64,000 bases of DNA from Taiwanofungus camphoratus (Eukaryota > Basidiomycota > Agaricomycetes > Polyporales > Taiwanofungaceae): the NCBI GenBank assembly GCA_003999685.1, contig CP021230.1, forward strand, positions 1,364,001 to 1,428,000, written 5' to 3'. The notes beneath the pieces were generated by a model. The model did not search any database. It was not told where the DNA came from and saw nothing but the letters and a program-made list of their open reading frames with translations. Positions 46,758-58,593 of the stretch are shown piece after piece. A program made the position numbers and the translations under genes. Positions within the stretch are counted from its first letter, which is position 1, and each line of letters begins with the position of its first letter.

Positions 46758-46788
46758 TGTCGTATATCCTTGTAATTGGTTGGTAATG

Positions 46789-47371
46789 AGTGATATGCCA
46801 GGCCCGGCTTTGGGCCGTCAGCCGGGCCTGACCAAGCCTACTTAGGCCGAGCCAAGCCGGGCCTGCATATGCGGCTGAGAGGGCTTGTGGCCCATGCTCT
46901 CTGAGAGCCCGAGCCGAGCCGTTGTGCCGGGGCCGGGGATATATTACCGGTATTACCTCAATATATGTATTGTTTTCCAGCCTCAGTACACTTAATTGAG
47001 AGTTGTTCAAATTGCACAGATTTAAGCGGACTTCTAAATAGAGAACCTAAATAGGCAGGTAAGCCATTGCTGAAGGGAGGGCTGGCCGGCGTCACACACC
47101 TGGCTTACTAAGCCTTACTTGCCTGTTCAGATGCTCAATTCAAATGTCTGCCTACAGCTAGACAATTCAATCATGCTATATTGATCTGCAAATGAGTGGA
47201 AAGGTGAGATGCATTCTTCTATATATGGATACAGTAAGCCACAGTCTGGGCCGAGTCAAGCCTGAGCTGAGCTTGAGCCAAAGGCCTGGCCTGAATGTTT
47301 AGCAAGCCTGAGCCATGTCAGGCTGGGCCCAAGCCCCAGCTATTGGGCCCAGCTGGGCCTGACACATCACT
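46789..47371. mobile_element. GGCC-rich inverted-repeat element (MITE-like)
   Basis: 583 bp with ends AGTGATATGCCAGGCCCGGC (left) and AGTGATGTGTCAGGCCCAGC (right, reverse complement). The terminal 120-150 bp on each side are rich in GGCC/AGCC words and can pair. The interior holds no ORF. No clear target duplication. A non-autonomous DNA element is the best guess. Confidence 0.6.
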
Positions 47372-47391
47372 AACCAGCAGCCACAATCATC

Positions 47392-48164
47392 TCTATCAGT
47401 GATATGACCTAGATAACCCTGGTACCTAGGGAGCACTCTGTAATGATAAGAACAGTGAGTGGGATGTGCTATATGGCTATAGGAGAAGGGAGCAACTGTC
47501 TATGTGGTATTGAGTAGCCTGTATGTCTTGTTGTAATTGATTGAGGAAGTAAGGGGCCAAGAATCTTGCTCTTCAGGATCTTACTCCTGTGTGCTAAAGG
47601 TTCCTAAAGGGGTTTGAAGTCCTTTGAAAACTTGCAAAGTCTTGAGATGTGGTCTGAAGTGCTTTAAGGATCTGCAATGAGGTGCGTAGTCTTTAGAAGG
47701 ACTTAGTGGGAAGATAGAGGCATAGGAATGAGATAGAAGGTGAGGTAGGATGTGTGAAGAAGTGAGATGAAGTATGGACGATAACAAATTGAGCAGAAAA
47801 GCTTTCTAAGTCCTCATAAGCTAGCTGGAGTTAGCTAAACTTTGTAGGACTTCAGATGATCTTAGAATGAAATAGGGAGAATAGGAAGGGAATAGGGAGT
47901 ATACTGAAGCACTGGAGTGTGATATAGAGGAAGTATAGGTTGTTGTAGAAGGCTACAAGACTACAATAGATGATAAAGGAACTGCTAAATGTAATACATG
48001 GTTTGAAGGTTTTAGAAGTGTAGCAGGGAGATAAAGGTGAAATCAGAGATTGTAGGATGAAGGATAGAATGTAGTGATACATGATAATGATGCAACATGA
48101 GCCTTTAGGGTATAACTAAGGTGGAGGCCCATCAGATAGGGGAGTTAAAGGAATATGCATGATG
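47392..48164 (-). mobile_element. Degenerate Y-family LTR fragment
   Basis: Reverse-strand match to the Y LTR: starts with GACCTAGATAACCCTGGTACC-like sequence corresponding to the Y end, then AGGGGCCAAGAATCTTGCTC-type and AGTCCTTTGAAAACTTGCAA-type blocks. Strongly diverged and with gaps. No gene. Confidence 0.65.
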
Positions 48165-48707
48165 TGATACAAGCTGGTATCAATGACCATGATGTCTCAA
48201 ATGCGAGGGCCTGACTACAAGAAATAGTAGCAAGGACTTAAGGATGATCTGTGGTCCTCTGGGCAAAGTCGATAAGAGTCGAGTGAGTACTCAGGTACAA
48301 AGCGAAAGGTCGCAAGATACAAGTATTGGATTGCTAGAATCCTGGTAACCAGATCAAACTTAAGGTCCAACCTACAAAATACAGGGCCTTATATATGTAT
48401 TCTACTCTGCGCACAGATCATGACATGTGATCTAAGAAGTAGCATGAGTAAGTGTAAGTAAGGTGATATGAGTCATTAGGCTGTATTAGCAATACGTATG
48501 CGTAAGACAGAATGTGTGAGTGGGGCCCGATATGAATCAGTGTTCATGAGTAAGCAGGGCCTATCCAGGGCCTGTATAGTAAGCAGCCATGAGTCAATGG
48601 ACTGTGTGAAGAAGCTGGATCTACCTGAGGCCCATCCAATAAGTGAAAGGCCATGGGACTGATCCGAGGTCCGACTGATAAGATACAAGAGAAAAGAAAT
48701 TGTATCA
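48165..48707 (-). mobile_element. W-family LTR
   Basis: 543 bp, TGATACAAGCTGGTATCA at the left end and AAATTGTATCA at the right. Contains GGCCTTATATATGTATTC, a likely promoter on the reverse strand. Related to the 478-bp LTRs of the chromovirus at 51.0-59.1 kb but clearly diverged. Followed directly by X internal sequence. Confidence 0.75.
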
Positions 48708-50698
48708 CAAGTCACGAGAAGGTCAGAACCATGCAGGTCTCCATAGAGCTTTGATCCAGTTATGGCCATCAAGCTTCTAGACATCACGTGTGGACTGAGG
48801 ACAGTCCAAATTCCAAAAAGAAGGAGATGATAGGTGCCAGGCCCTTCTAGGCCTTGCAGAGTGCTCTCACTCGACCCTAGGACCTTAGTCAGATCTTTGA
48901 CACCACTCAACGTGTCTGATACAGCCCAAGAAGCCACTGTGAGACTCCTCGACAACTTCAAATCATGCCATAGCCACTCAGCCAGTCCCGGTCTGACATT
49001 CTGACACACTATTTCCACTGCGTACAAGATGCCACACATGCTGGCACTTAAAGTCCTTGCACGTGACCGGTCTTACCACTCTGATATCACTGGATCTACT
49101 TCGACACACCACTTGATGCCTTCAATAACGCTATAGTCGCCGGTCTACCTTAGTCTAGTTTCAGTATGTTGATAGGTGCCAGGCACTTCTAGGCCCCGCG
49201 GAGCGCCCTCACTCGACCCTAGGACCTTAGTCATGGCTTCGATGCCACTCGATGCGTCCGATACAGTCCAAAAAGCCACCACGGGACTCTCCGATAGCCT
49301 CGAATCACGCCACCGCCACTCCACCAGTTCTGGTCCGATGTTCTGGTGTACCGGTCCCTCTACGCACAATACACCACACGCAGTTGCCACTCAATGTCCT
49401 CGCACGTGACCGGTCTTGCCACTCTGATATCGCTTGATCTGCTATGACGCGCCACTCGATGTACTCGATAACGCTACAGCCCCAGGTCTTGTCTTAGTAT
49501 ATTTCATGTATGTTCCCTTGTTTCAGCCTTTTTAGTGACGACAAGTAGCCACCCCCTCTACAGGCCACTCCGTAGTTCGTAGTACGCAAGTAGTTAGGAT
49601 GCCACTCGTACTATGCCACTCCTGATGCACCTTACATTATAGTACAGTAGTATAAATGCGATGTATGGTGTCTCGGAACAACAGAGAAGTTTTCCCCTAT
49701 CCTGCAGAGCTCAAGAAGAGCACCTTCGATTTAGTCACCTACTGCGTTCTACTGCGTCCTTCCGTCTTCGATTACGTTCGAAGAGTTGTGTCTACTATCC
49801 GCCTTCTACAGTATTTTGAAGGGTTGCGTCTCGTCCGTCTTTGACATCCGTCGAAAAGTTGCGTTCAGTCTTATGTCCACCTTCGAGCCACATCAAAGGG
49901 TTGCGCTAGCATCTCTCTCTAACCCAAGTCTGCCTTCTACAGTATTTCGAAGGGCTGCGTATCAGCTAAGTTCTCACATTTAAGCCTCTCCTTAGTATAG
50001 TACAGCATAGTAGCACATCGAAGCTACGTCGAGCAGTCACGACACACACCGAAGGTCATCGAAGACCTTCATAGACGTCTCTCGGCCCATTTGAGATCAG
50101 GAACCCTTTGCTGCTGACTCTCCCCTCCACACTAACTAGTTCTATAGCCTTCCAGCTTCTTTAGGTCGTACCCCGTTGAGGTTGGAGTGTTATAGTGTGC
50201 ATCAACGTTTTCTTTATCTCAATGGCTCCAGTGATGTCAGTATAGTAGCCACACCCTCTACAAGCCACTCCATAGTCTCTAGTATGCAAGTAGTTAGGAT
50301 GCCACCCATACTATGCCACTCCTGATACACCTTACATTATAGTACAGTAGTATAAATGTGATGTACGGTGTCTGAGAACAACAGACAAGTTTTCCCCTCA
50401 CTGCAGAGCTCAAGAAGAGCACCTCTGATTCAGTCTTCTACTGTGTTCTACCGCATCTTTCTGTCTTTGATTACATTCAAAGAGTTGCATCTCTCTGTCT
50501 TCTACAGTTCCTTGAAGGGTTGCGTCTAGTCCACCTTTGACCCAATGTTGAAGGGTTGCATTTCTCCATCTTTGACATCACATCAAAGAGTTGCATATAG
50601 CATCTTCATCTCTAGGTCAAGCCCACCTTCTACAGTAGTCTGAAGGGTTGCATCTCAGCTAAGTTCTCACATTCAGTTCTCCCCCTAGTGATACAATT
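48708..50698 (+). mobile_element. Old X-family 3' end (internal tail plus LTR), split by a younger X LTR
   Basis: 48708-48827 matches the X internal sequence next to the 3' LTR, including the purine tract AAAAAGAAGGAGA. The LTR runs 48828-49169, is interrupted at 49170-50204, and continues 50209-50698. CpG sites are mostly lost. Gene-free. Confidence 0.8.
49170..50204 (+). mobile_element. X-family solo LTR
   Basis: 1035 bp from TGATAGGTGCC to TGTGCATCA, CpG-rich and close in sequence to the X LTRs at 22392 and 31769. Flanks ATGT (left) and ACGT (right) are a 4-bp duplication differing by one CpG transition. Inserted into an older X LTR. Confidence 0.88.
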
Positions 50699-50902
50699 TC
50701 TTTTCTCTCGTATCTGATGGATCAGACCTTGGATCGGTCTCATGACCTTTCACTTCTAGGATGGGCCTTGGATAGGTCCAGCTTCTTCACACAGTCCATT
50801 GACTCATGGCTGCTTACTATACAGGCCCTGGATGGGCCCTGCTTACTCATAGACACTGATTCATATCGGGCCCTGCTCACACATTCTGTCTTACGCATAC
50901 GT
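50699..50902 (+). mobile_element. W-family LTR, left piece (continues at 59930)
   Basis: Starts TGATACAATTTCTTTTC and matches the reverse complement of 48165-48707. It stops at ACGT where an X LTR has inserted and resumes at 59930-60014 (ACGTATTGCTAATACAGCC). Confidence 0.8.
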
Positions 50903-51028
50903 TGATAGGTGCCAGGCCCTTCTAGGCCCCGCGGAGCGCCCTCACTCGACCCTAGGATCTTAGTCATGGCTTCGACACCACTCGACATGTCTGATACAGC
51001 CCGAAAAGCCACCGCGGGACTCTCCGAT
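50903..51028 (+). mobile_element. X-family solo LTR, left piece (continues 59077-59929)
   Basis: From TGATAGGTGCC to CTCTCCGAT. The rest lies beyond the chromovirus, together about 979 bp. Flanking 4-bp duplications ACGT at 50899-50902 and 59930-59933 are perfect, which fixes the nesting order. Confidence 0.9.
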
Positions 51029-51506
51029 TGATACAAATTGGTATCTCGGATCCTATATGTTGCCTCACACGTGAGGGCCTGACCACGATAGAAGATGGCG
51101 AGGTCTTATGGTCGATATAGACCGGGTGTCGTGAAGTCCGTAGACTCGAGCGAGTATCACTCAGATATGAGCGAGAGGATACAAGACACGAATATGATAG
51201 TAACAAGATCAGACTTAAGGTCCGACCTAAGCTAAGATACATGCTATATATACAAGTACACATCACGAGCACGGACCAAGAACTACTCTAGGGCAGGAGG
51301 TCCGAACTATGGTACGACTCTGAGGAAAATAGAAAGTGGTACGATCCGGGCGTATTAGCAATACGTGTGAATAATGGGGAATGTGGTAAGCGGCCCGGAT
51401 ATGAGTCAGAGTCCTATGAGTAAGCGGGGCCGATCCGGGGCCCATACAGTAATAGTCTATGAGTAAGCAATGACCGTGGTAATGACAAGAAATCGAAATT
51501 CTATCA
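51029..51506 (-). repeat. 3' LTR of the chromovirus
   Basis: 478 bp, TGATACAAATTGG to TCTATCA, about 99% identical to 58594-59071. Confidence 0.92.
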
Positions 51507-51778
51507 TTACCCCCTTACTAAAGGTCGATCTCCGAACGACCCTACTTGATTTTCCGTTAAATAAAAATGTTCTTCAGCTGTGCGGGTGTTTCACCGCATA
51601 CCGTGAGGGTGTTTCACCTCGAACCTTGAAAGTGTTTCATCTCGTACCTGGTGTGAGACTAACAACGACCGGGTAAGGACCCACGACATCGTGTAAGCCT
51701 CGTGCAATGTAGGCATGTGGGCAGCCGGGTAAGGACCCAGCACCGCTTGCAACCTACCGCCTCAAGCAAACAGCACCC

Positions 51779-52654
51779 CTACTGTTCACCATCACCGTAA
51801 TCTTCGAACCCATAGTCGTCCCATTCATCGTCATTCATGTAGGAGTTAGAGGGTGGGTCGTAAGTCCCGCGGCAATAAACAGGTGGTGGAGAAACGACCG
51901 GGTAGATGTGATAGCTAGGTGGGGGAGGTGGGACGACTGGGGGAGGAGTGAATCGGCCGTCGGGGCCACGAGTGAAAGGGCCAGTACTTGCCCCAGGTTC
52001 TGCAAGGTGTTGGTTGGGCGGTACACCTGGTCCGGATAAGTGATTGAATGGTGGCCCGGGTGCGCGTGGGTGAGGGTGAGGCGTGTCGACTCGGGATGGA
52101 CCGGGTGCAGTATTAGTTCGAGGAGCAGGTGGCCCATTGCTTCGGGAGCGGGACGGGGTAGGGGGAAGGGGTTGCTCTCTTCTGGACATAAGAACGCGTG
52201 GAGGATTGGTGGCCGACATAACTGGGATGGGTGCTTGTGTGGGGCGGTGGATCGAGTCGATTATCTCGCGACGATGATCCTCTCCCGGGGCAGGTAAGAT
52301 GGGTGGGGCAGAAGCGTGGCGTGCTACTGTGCACTCTCGGGATAGATGTCCTGGGGCAGTGCGATGACACCTGGCACAAGTGTAGTCGGGGCAGTCACGT
52401 ACCCAATGCATCATGCTGCCGCAGGCGTGGCAGCGCCCCCGAGGTCTCCAGTTAGGTCCGGGGCGCATGTAGTTTGGGAGAGAGTCGACTCTACTGGGTG
52501 CGGCCCCAATGGACTGTTGTCCGGCCGGGGTGTCGATGAAGGTTTGTAAGGGGTCTTCAGGTTCGGGCGGTGGGGTGGGCCCGCGTGTGACAATGTCGGG
52601 CTGAGATCGTCGTACGAACCTGGAGTGGCTGGTTCGTCGGTGTGGGGCGATCAT
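51779..52654 (-). CDS. Extra 3' ORF of the chromovirus with zinc knuckles (291 aa)
   Basis: Follows the 177-aa ORF after three bases, downstream of integrase on the same strand. Two CCHC-like knuckles in tandem (CHACGSMMHWVRDC and CARCHRTAPGHLSREC) are followed by a long Pro-rich region (PPPPSYHIYPVVSPPP) and an acidic end (DEWDDYGFEDYGDGEQ). The knuckles suggest nucleic-acid binding as in Gag, but it is separate from the element's own Gag at 57-58 kb. Function unknown. Open throughout. Confidence 0.65.
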   Translation of the reverse strand: MIAPHRRTSHSRFVRRSQPDIVTRGPTPPPEPEDPLQTFIDTPAGQQSIGAAPSRVDSLPNYMRPGPNWRPRGRCHACGSMMHWVRDCPDYTCARCHRTAPGHLSRECTVARHASAPPILPAPGEDHRREIIDSIHRPTQAPIPVMSATNPPRVLMSRREQPLPPTPSRSRSNGPPAPRTNTAPGPSRVDTPHPHPRAPGPPFNHLSGPGVPPNQHLAEPGASTGPFTRGPDGRFTPPPVVPPPPPSYHIYPVVSPPPVYCRGTYDPPSNSYMNDDEWDDYGFEDYGDGEQ

Positions 52655-52657
52655 GTC

Positions 52658-53188
52658 TTAGAGGTGGCGGGCCATGGACATATCGTCCATCCTTCGTAGG
52701 GTGCAAACCACTTTGAAGTCTAACTGCCGGATTTTGTTCTTCCATATGGCCAGCTGTTCAGTTGCGTCATCTACCGCTCCTAAATATTGCAACCTAGCGT
52801 CGATGTATTCTCCGTATGCCTCTTGTTCATCCTGGTTGTTTCGTGTATTAGGTAGGGACCCAAGTAGTCGTGCGATGTCTCTCGAATGTCGAACCAGGAT
52901 GTCAAGGAGGATTGGATCCATGTCGTAGATGCAACGCGGGTAGTAGATGACATCAGCTTGTCGGGGTAGAGCGCCTTCTCCCGGTACAGGGTTGTGAAAG
53001 TGTGCGGCGGTTTGAAACCCAAAGAGTGGGCCGTTACCAGTGGATGTCGAGGATGCCAATGACGAGGATTGTACTGCCGTAGGAGAGGTGGCCGTCTGAG
53101 GTGTGCGGGTAGCACGTCGAGTGGCAAGGAAGGCGCGGGCTCGGCCACGAGCGGCGGCTTGGGCAGCGGTGTTAGACTGGCGAGGCAT
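52658..53188 (-). CDS. Extra 3' ORF of the chromovirus (177 aa)
   Basis: Lies between the chromodomain end of integrase (53231) and the zinc-knuckle ORF. An Ala/Arg/Thr-rich N-terminus (MPRQSNTAAQAAARGRARAF) is followed by a helical region (YPRCIYDMDPILLDILVRHS, EAYGEYIDARLQYLGAVDDA). With the next ORF it could form a Gag-like pair (helical part plus knuckles). No signal peptide or membrane segment, so not an envelope protein. Open throughout. Confidence 0.6.
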   Translation of the reverse strand: MPRQSNTAAQAAARGRARAFLATRRATRTPQTATSPTAVQSSSLASSTSTGNGPLFGFQTAAHFHNPVPGEGALPRQADVIYYPRCIYDMDPILLDILVRHSRDIARLLGSLPNTRNNQDEQEAYGEYIDARLQYLGAVDDATEQLAIWKNKIRQLDFKVVCTLRRMDDMSMARHL

Positions 53189-53230
53189 GTTACGAGCGGG
53201 TGGTAGTTCGTCAGAAGGGGTGAACTGGGC

Positions 53231-56200
53231 TTAGCTCAAGTTCTTTCTCTCCTTATATGCTCCCAGAAGCTCCTCCGCAGTACCGGCCAAGTTTGCTTCC
53301 GGTTCCCATGAGTCATCTGCCGAAGAATATCCTTTCCACCTGACCCTATACTCGCGGCGGTTCTTCCGTAAATTCTCCCGATGTCCGGTGATAGCTTCGA
53401 CTTCGTAGTTATCTTCGCCTTCGATTAGTTCCGGGGGTGGTCTCATGTAGTTCTGGCCATGGATCTCCGTCTCTGTATATGGTGATAGAAGGGTAGCGTG
53501 GAAAACGGGATGTACTCGCCATGTTTCCGGGAGTTTTAACCTGTACGACACCGGGCCTAGGACTTCAACGATTTCGAAGGGTCCCTCTCTCTTGGGTGCC
53601 AGCTTCCTGGAAGGGTATGGCAGTTTTAGGTTCCAAGAGTTGAGCCAAACCTGTTGTCCTTTACGGAAGCCTTTCCCTCGTGGTTTAATCCGTTTTGCCA
53701 GTACTGCCTGGGCTAGCTCCATTGCCGTGTGTGCTTGTTCTCTTATCTTCTGGAGGTTCTTCAGGCGATAAGCTGCACCGGGTGTGTCCGATCCTTTGTG
53801 TACAACGGGAATTCCTCACGGTTCGAAGCCCATCATGACTTTAAACGGCGACGCCTTGATCGTCAAATGTTCCCTGGAGTTGTGAGCGAATTGTGCTGTG
53901 CCGAGTAAGGAAGACCATTTGTCTGGGTTGTTGCTTGTGAAGCATCGGAGATACACTTCAAGCTCTTGGTTGACCCGTTCCGTTTCTCCGTCCGTTTGAG
54001 GGTGGAAAGCCGTGCTCATGGCGGATTGCACCCCTGTCATGTGGCATAGCTCTTGGAATACCTTTGACGCGAATTGTGGTCTGCAATCGCTGATCACCTT
54101 GTCTGGGAGTCCAAACCATTTGTAGACCTCGTTGTAAAGGAGTTCCGCCGTTCCTTGCGCGTCAATAGTTTTGTTGCACGGGATGAAAATTACCCCCTTA
54201 CTAAGGTCGTGGTCCACCACGACCAATATGGCATTGTAGCTGTTGGAAAGGGGTAGATCCGTGATGAAGTCGCAACAGAAGGTGCTGAACAGTGTAGCGT
54301 GAGCGGCGGCTCGGATAGGGACGAGGGCGGGACGATCCGGGTGAGTGTTAACCTTCATTTGTTGACATGTGCCACAACCATGAACGTATCGGGCAACAAA
54401 GTCGGCCATCCCAGGCCACCAGTAGTCTCGTCGTATAGACGAGAGAGTTTTCTGAATTCCAGGGTGGCCGGCGGAAGGGAGGTTGTGGTAGTTCGAGACT
54501 GTTTGTCGTCGGAGGTCCTCGTCTAGGGGAATATATACCCGATTGTCATAAAGGAGGTTCCCGTCTCGAATTGTCCAGTGATCATTTGAGCCGTTTTGTG
54601 CATTGCACATTCCTTCCGCATATACCGAGTCATTTACACATGCTTTAGCGATGGAATTCCTGAGACTCGTGTCGATTGCCGCTGCCCATACCTTGTCAGG
54701 TAGGACAGTTACACCCTGGTTGTCTGATGAACCATCGTCGTGGTCGGGGCGTCGGGAGAGTGCGTCGCTTTGTACCATTTGCGTGTCCGGGACGTGAACT
54801 AGCCTGTAATCGAATTCGGATAGGCAGAGAGCCCATCGCGCCTGTCTCCGATTTAGGTTTCGTGCCGTCTTCCAGTATGTCAGATTCTTGTGGTCGCTGT
54901 AAATCGTGACTGGGTATGGGCTTCCGATGAGAAGGTGACTCCATTCATTGAGTCCTCTCATGACGGCCATGAGTTCTCGGTCATAGACGTCGTAGTTTCG
55001 CTCCGCTGGTGTCATGCTCTGGGAAATATAACCGCACGGGTGCCAATCGCCGTTGTCGTCCTTTTGCCTGAGGACTGCACCCGTGGCGAATTTTGATGCA
55101 TCCGTTTCCAATGCGAACGGTTTGTCCGGGTCGGGCATCTGTAAAACCGGTTGTTCCAGGAAGGCTTTCTTCAATGCTTCAAAAGCTTCCTGCTGTTCGT
55201 CATCCCAATGTCATTTGACATCCTTTCGTGTAAGCAAGATCAATGGCTGGGCCAGATGCGAGAACCCGTGTATGAACCGACAGTAGAAATTCCCAAACCC
55301 GATGAATGACCTAACCTCCCTGAGGTTTTTAGGTATCGGCCAATCCTTGATACCAGCTACCTTGACTGGGTCCATGGCGAGTTGTCCAGGTCTGATGATC
55401 ATGCCTAGAAATTCGACTTCTTGCATATCGAATTTGCATTTCTCCGGTTTGAGGTACAGGTCGTTATCTCGGAGTCTTTCGATAACTCGCCGTGTTCGCT
55501 TCTTATGCTCCTCGGGGTCTGTTGAGTAGATAAGGATGTCGTCCATATAGATGGCCAACCACCCTTCCTTGAGCATATCTGCGAAGATCGTGTTCATCAT
55601 CCGTTGGAACGTTGCCGGTGAGTTACACATCCCGAAGAACATTACCAGGGGTTCGTAAAACGAGGGAGGTCCTTCCCCGGCTGCGGGAACGCCAAAAGCC
55701 GCTTTCCATTCGTCACCTTCCTTGATGCAAAGGTTGTTGTATCCTTGACGAAGGTCCATTTTCGTGAAGATCATGGCGTTATTGAGGCGTTCCAGCAGTT
55801 CCGTTATGAGGGGAAGAGGATATCTGTCTTTGATTGTTCCCTTGTTGAGTTCCCTATAGTCCTGACAAGGTCGGTATCCGCCGTCCTTCTTTTCCACGAA
55901 GAAGAACGGACTTGCAAGTGGCGATTTGGACAGGCAGATGTATCCCTTCTTTATATTCTCTTCGAGGAACTTGTCCAGTTCCGCTCGTTCCTCGTGATTG
56001 AGAGAATATGTCGTCTGCTTGAAGTCTTTAAAATCCGGTTTGAGATTTATTTCGTGATCGAACTCTGAATGTTGGGGAAGTCTTGCTGCCTTAGCTTTGT
56101 CGAATATCGGGAGGAGGTCATGGAGATACTCGGGGACGAGTTCCGTGACCGGTTTCTCCTCTTTCTTAGCGTGTTCCTTGATAGCGAGTTCCGTGAAGGT

Positions 56201-58446
56201 AGTGAGTCGACCAATGTCATGCTTGACTTGCCAGATAAGACCATTCCCGAGACGACGATAGGTTCCGTCAAAGGGGTACTCTTTCTCCATAAGAGGTGCG
56301 TCCCGGTATGCTGGATGTGAATCCTGTCCGTATGTTGTGATTTGGTCATCCCCTTCGATGAACGCTATGACCAGTTCATTGTCGTCGACCGTTTCCATTG
56401 CTTGTTCAAGCGTGATGCCGTTTACCGAGTTTTCTTCCGGGGTTGAGACCAGTGAGTCTCGGCGCGTCGTTTGACGAGGGGTTTCTACCGTTGGTAGGAC
56501 TGGGGACATAGTGTCCACGACTTCCCCATCCCCTTCGTCCTCTATTTCTTCGACTGAGGGTTGGCGAGTTTTAATGATTTCTCTGGAGAGGGATTCTGCT
56601 GTTAACCTCTTGATTTCCAGTCGTTTGGCTCTGGTTTCCAATAGGTTTTTCTTCCATTCCCTTGATTCTTCCAAGGTCATACGGTGTTTGAGCTCCACTC
56701 GCCCCGTCTTCCAGTCGATGTCTGGGTTTTCCAATTTGAGCCAGGTATGTCCGAAGATAATATCTTCGTTCCCTATGCTGGCCACGTAGGCTTTAACGAA
56801 TCGGGGTTCTCCTCCTATTTTGTATGAAAGGAGGGCTCTTTTCGTGATGATAGCCTGCTTGTTAGCTGTTCCGTCCACATTGAATACGGGTATTGGGCAG
56901 GGTAAAGCCTCGGTGTGGATGTTGTGTTCCTTCACAAATCTGGGGTGTATGAATATCCCAGAGGCGCTGCTATCGATGAAGGCGCGCGCTTCAACGTCTT
57001 TTCGTCCCACAGTAATCGGAATGTGTAAGGCCTTTTCATTCCGGACTACTAGTACCACACGGGACAGTGAAACTGAAATGGGCAGTGGTTGCGTCGACTC
57101 ACCCTGCCCCTTTAAAAATCCTCTGTGGCCAATTCTTCCATGACCTCTCTCTCGTCATCAGCAGATAGGCTCTTGATGTAGGAGCGATAGTCTGTAGGGC
57201 GTGGGTCTTGCGCCTTGGGCGCGTTCTTCGTCCTGGCTGCCGCCTTCTTGTGACAGTCTCGTGCCGAATGTCCCCTATTATGGCAATAGAAGCATAGGTT
57301 GTTGTCACGGTGGTATTTCCTTTCGCTTTCGTTCAAGGAGCAACCATCCGTCCACTGCTTCCTGTTAGGGGAGGGGAATGAAGAGGTATGGGTTGGGCGG
57401 GTGACGACGGCATCCACGTCAATGGGTTCGCCATAGTCAACCGAAGTGGTAATGTTGGAGATCTGGTCGATCCCCCTATAGATTGCGTCCAGGGATAGAA
57501 CGTCCCTATACCATTTTTCCATGGTGTCTGGCCTTTCGGATATGGCCCTTCCGGCTAAGGTGGCATAGATCTGGCGGTCTAGCCCCTTGATGAATATCGC
57601 CCTAAGGGTAGGGTAGTTGTTCTCGGTGCAATTTCCATTTGCATCGATGGATGCGTCCTTCAACTTCGCCTTTTCGGCCAGAAGTCGGAATCTTTCCACA
57701 TACATTTTAGTAGTGGCCCTCGTTTTCTTGTTCAGCTGCTTGGCTGGTAGTTCCATGAGCACCTGATGCGCTCGCTGCACTCCCTCGTGTTCTGGGAATG
57801 CCAACTTGAGGGATGCCTTGAATATGTCCCATGTCCTGTAGGGCGCCTGGCCCCCTGCCGCTCGTTCGTAGAACGTGTCGCGCCATATGCGCGCGTCTTG
57901 CCCTCCCTTCATGAGGGCGACCACAAATGCGATTTTTGCATCATCGCTGAGGTTGGTGTTGTTTGTGGCGGTGAAATAATGTTCCACCCGCTGGACAAAT
58001 CAGTCCAGGTCTTCTCCTTGCCTGGTGAATGGATCCGGTGCAGGAATGTCGAGCTTGAGGGCTCGAGCCCCTTGCTGCTGAGTGCTGAGGCGAGCTATGA
58101 GTGCCTCCAGCTGCTGTTGGGTCATGTTTCCAATTGTCGCCATTGTGACTCGTCGAGGTGTGGGTGCGGATATTAGAGGAGTGGATGTGGTAGTGGATGA
58201 AGTGGGAGTGGGGGTTCGGGAAGTGGAGGCGGTAAACGAGTCCTCGGTGGTCGGTTCGATGGGTGTGTTTTCTTGCGATCCTCCCGTGAATAAGATGGCG
58301 ATGTCTTTGCCTTCGCCCACAGGGTTTCGCTGGAAGTAAGTAGCGAGGTTGGCCTGTGTTTGTTGGATCGGTCGCCTGGATGTTGTTCTAACCCAGGTAA
58401 GCGGTGAACGCGGATAGATTGGGTTCCGGTTCGCGTCTACGAACAC
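53231..58446 (-). pseudogene. Gag-pol region of the chromovirus
   Basis: Gag, protease, reverse transcriptase, RNase H, integrase and chromodomain in the usual Ty3/Gypsy order. Markers: KMDLRQGYNNLCIKEGDEWK, MDDILIYS, ETDASKFATGAVLRQ, HPGIQKTLSSIRRDYWWPGM, and an integrase core with a DGETERVNQELE-type end. Chromodomains usually guide insertion to marked chromatin. Close to whole, with a few interruptions. Confidence 0.9.
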
Positions 58447-58579
58447 TCGTTGTTCGATGTCGTAGAGAAGTGGTTCCTCTCCCCGTGAAGGTAACCCCCA
58501 ATAATCAGGATCGACGGTCCTGAGATAAGACGTGGTAGTGGATGTATGCCCGCTAGATGGTACTAGGGGCGACTTATTG

Positions 58580-58592
58580 TAAGTCTGATCTT
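58580..58592 (-). other. Self-priming type primer-binding site
   Basis: The 13 bases here (TAAGTCTGATCTT on the plus strand) are the exact reverse complement of 58770-58782 within the 5' LTR. That LTR segment lies about 25-35 bp past a TATA box (58808-58818, minus strand), where the RNA 5' end is expected. This matches the Tf1/sushi scheme, in which the RNA's own 5' end primes reverse transcription. Confidence 0.65.
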
Positions 58593-58593
58593 T

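Larger units (their letters stand above)
43795..46786 (+). repeat. Right arm of 3-kb inverted duplication (FunK1 unit)
   Basis: Reverse complement of 5388-8385. Identical by eye from 43801 to about 45230, then diverged. The 3' end of homology at TTGGTTGGTAAT (46786) abuts a GGCC-rich inverted-repeat element. Confidence 0.9.

Noticed and set aside
51779-53188. Envelope gene of an errantivirus-like element
   Set aside because: No signal peptide, membrane segment or cleavage motif; zinc knuckles point to a Gag-like protein instead.
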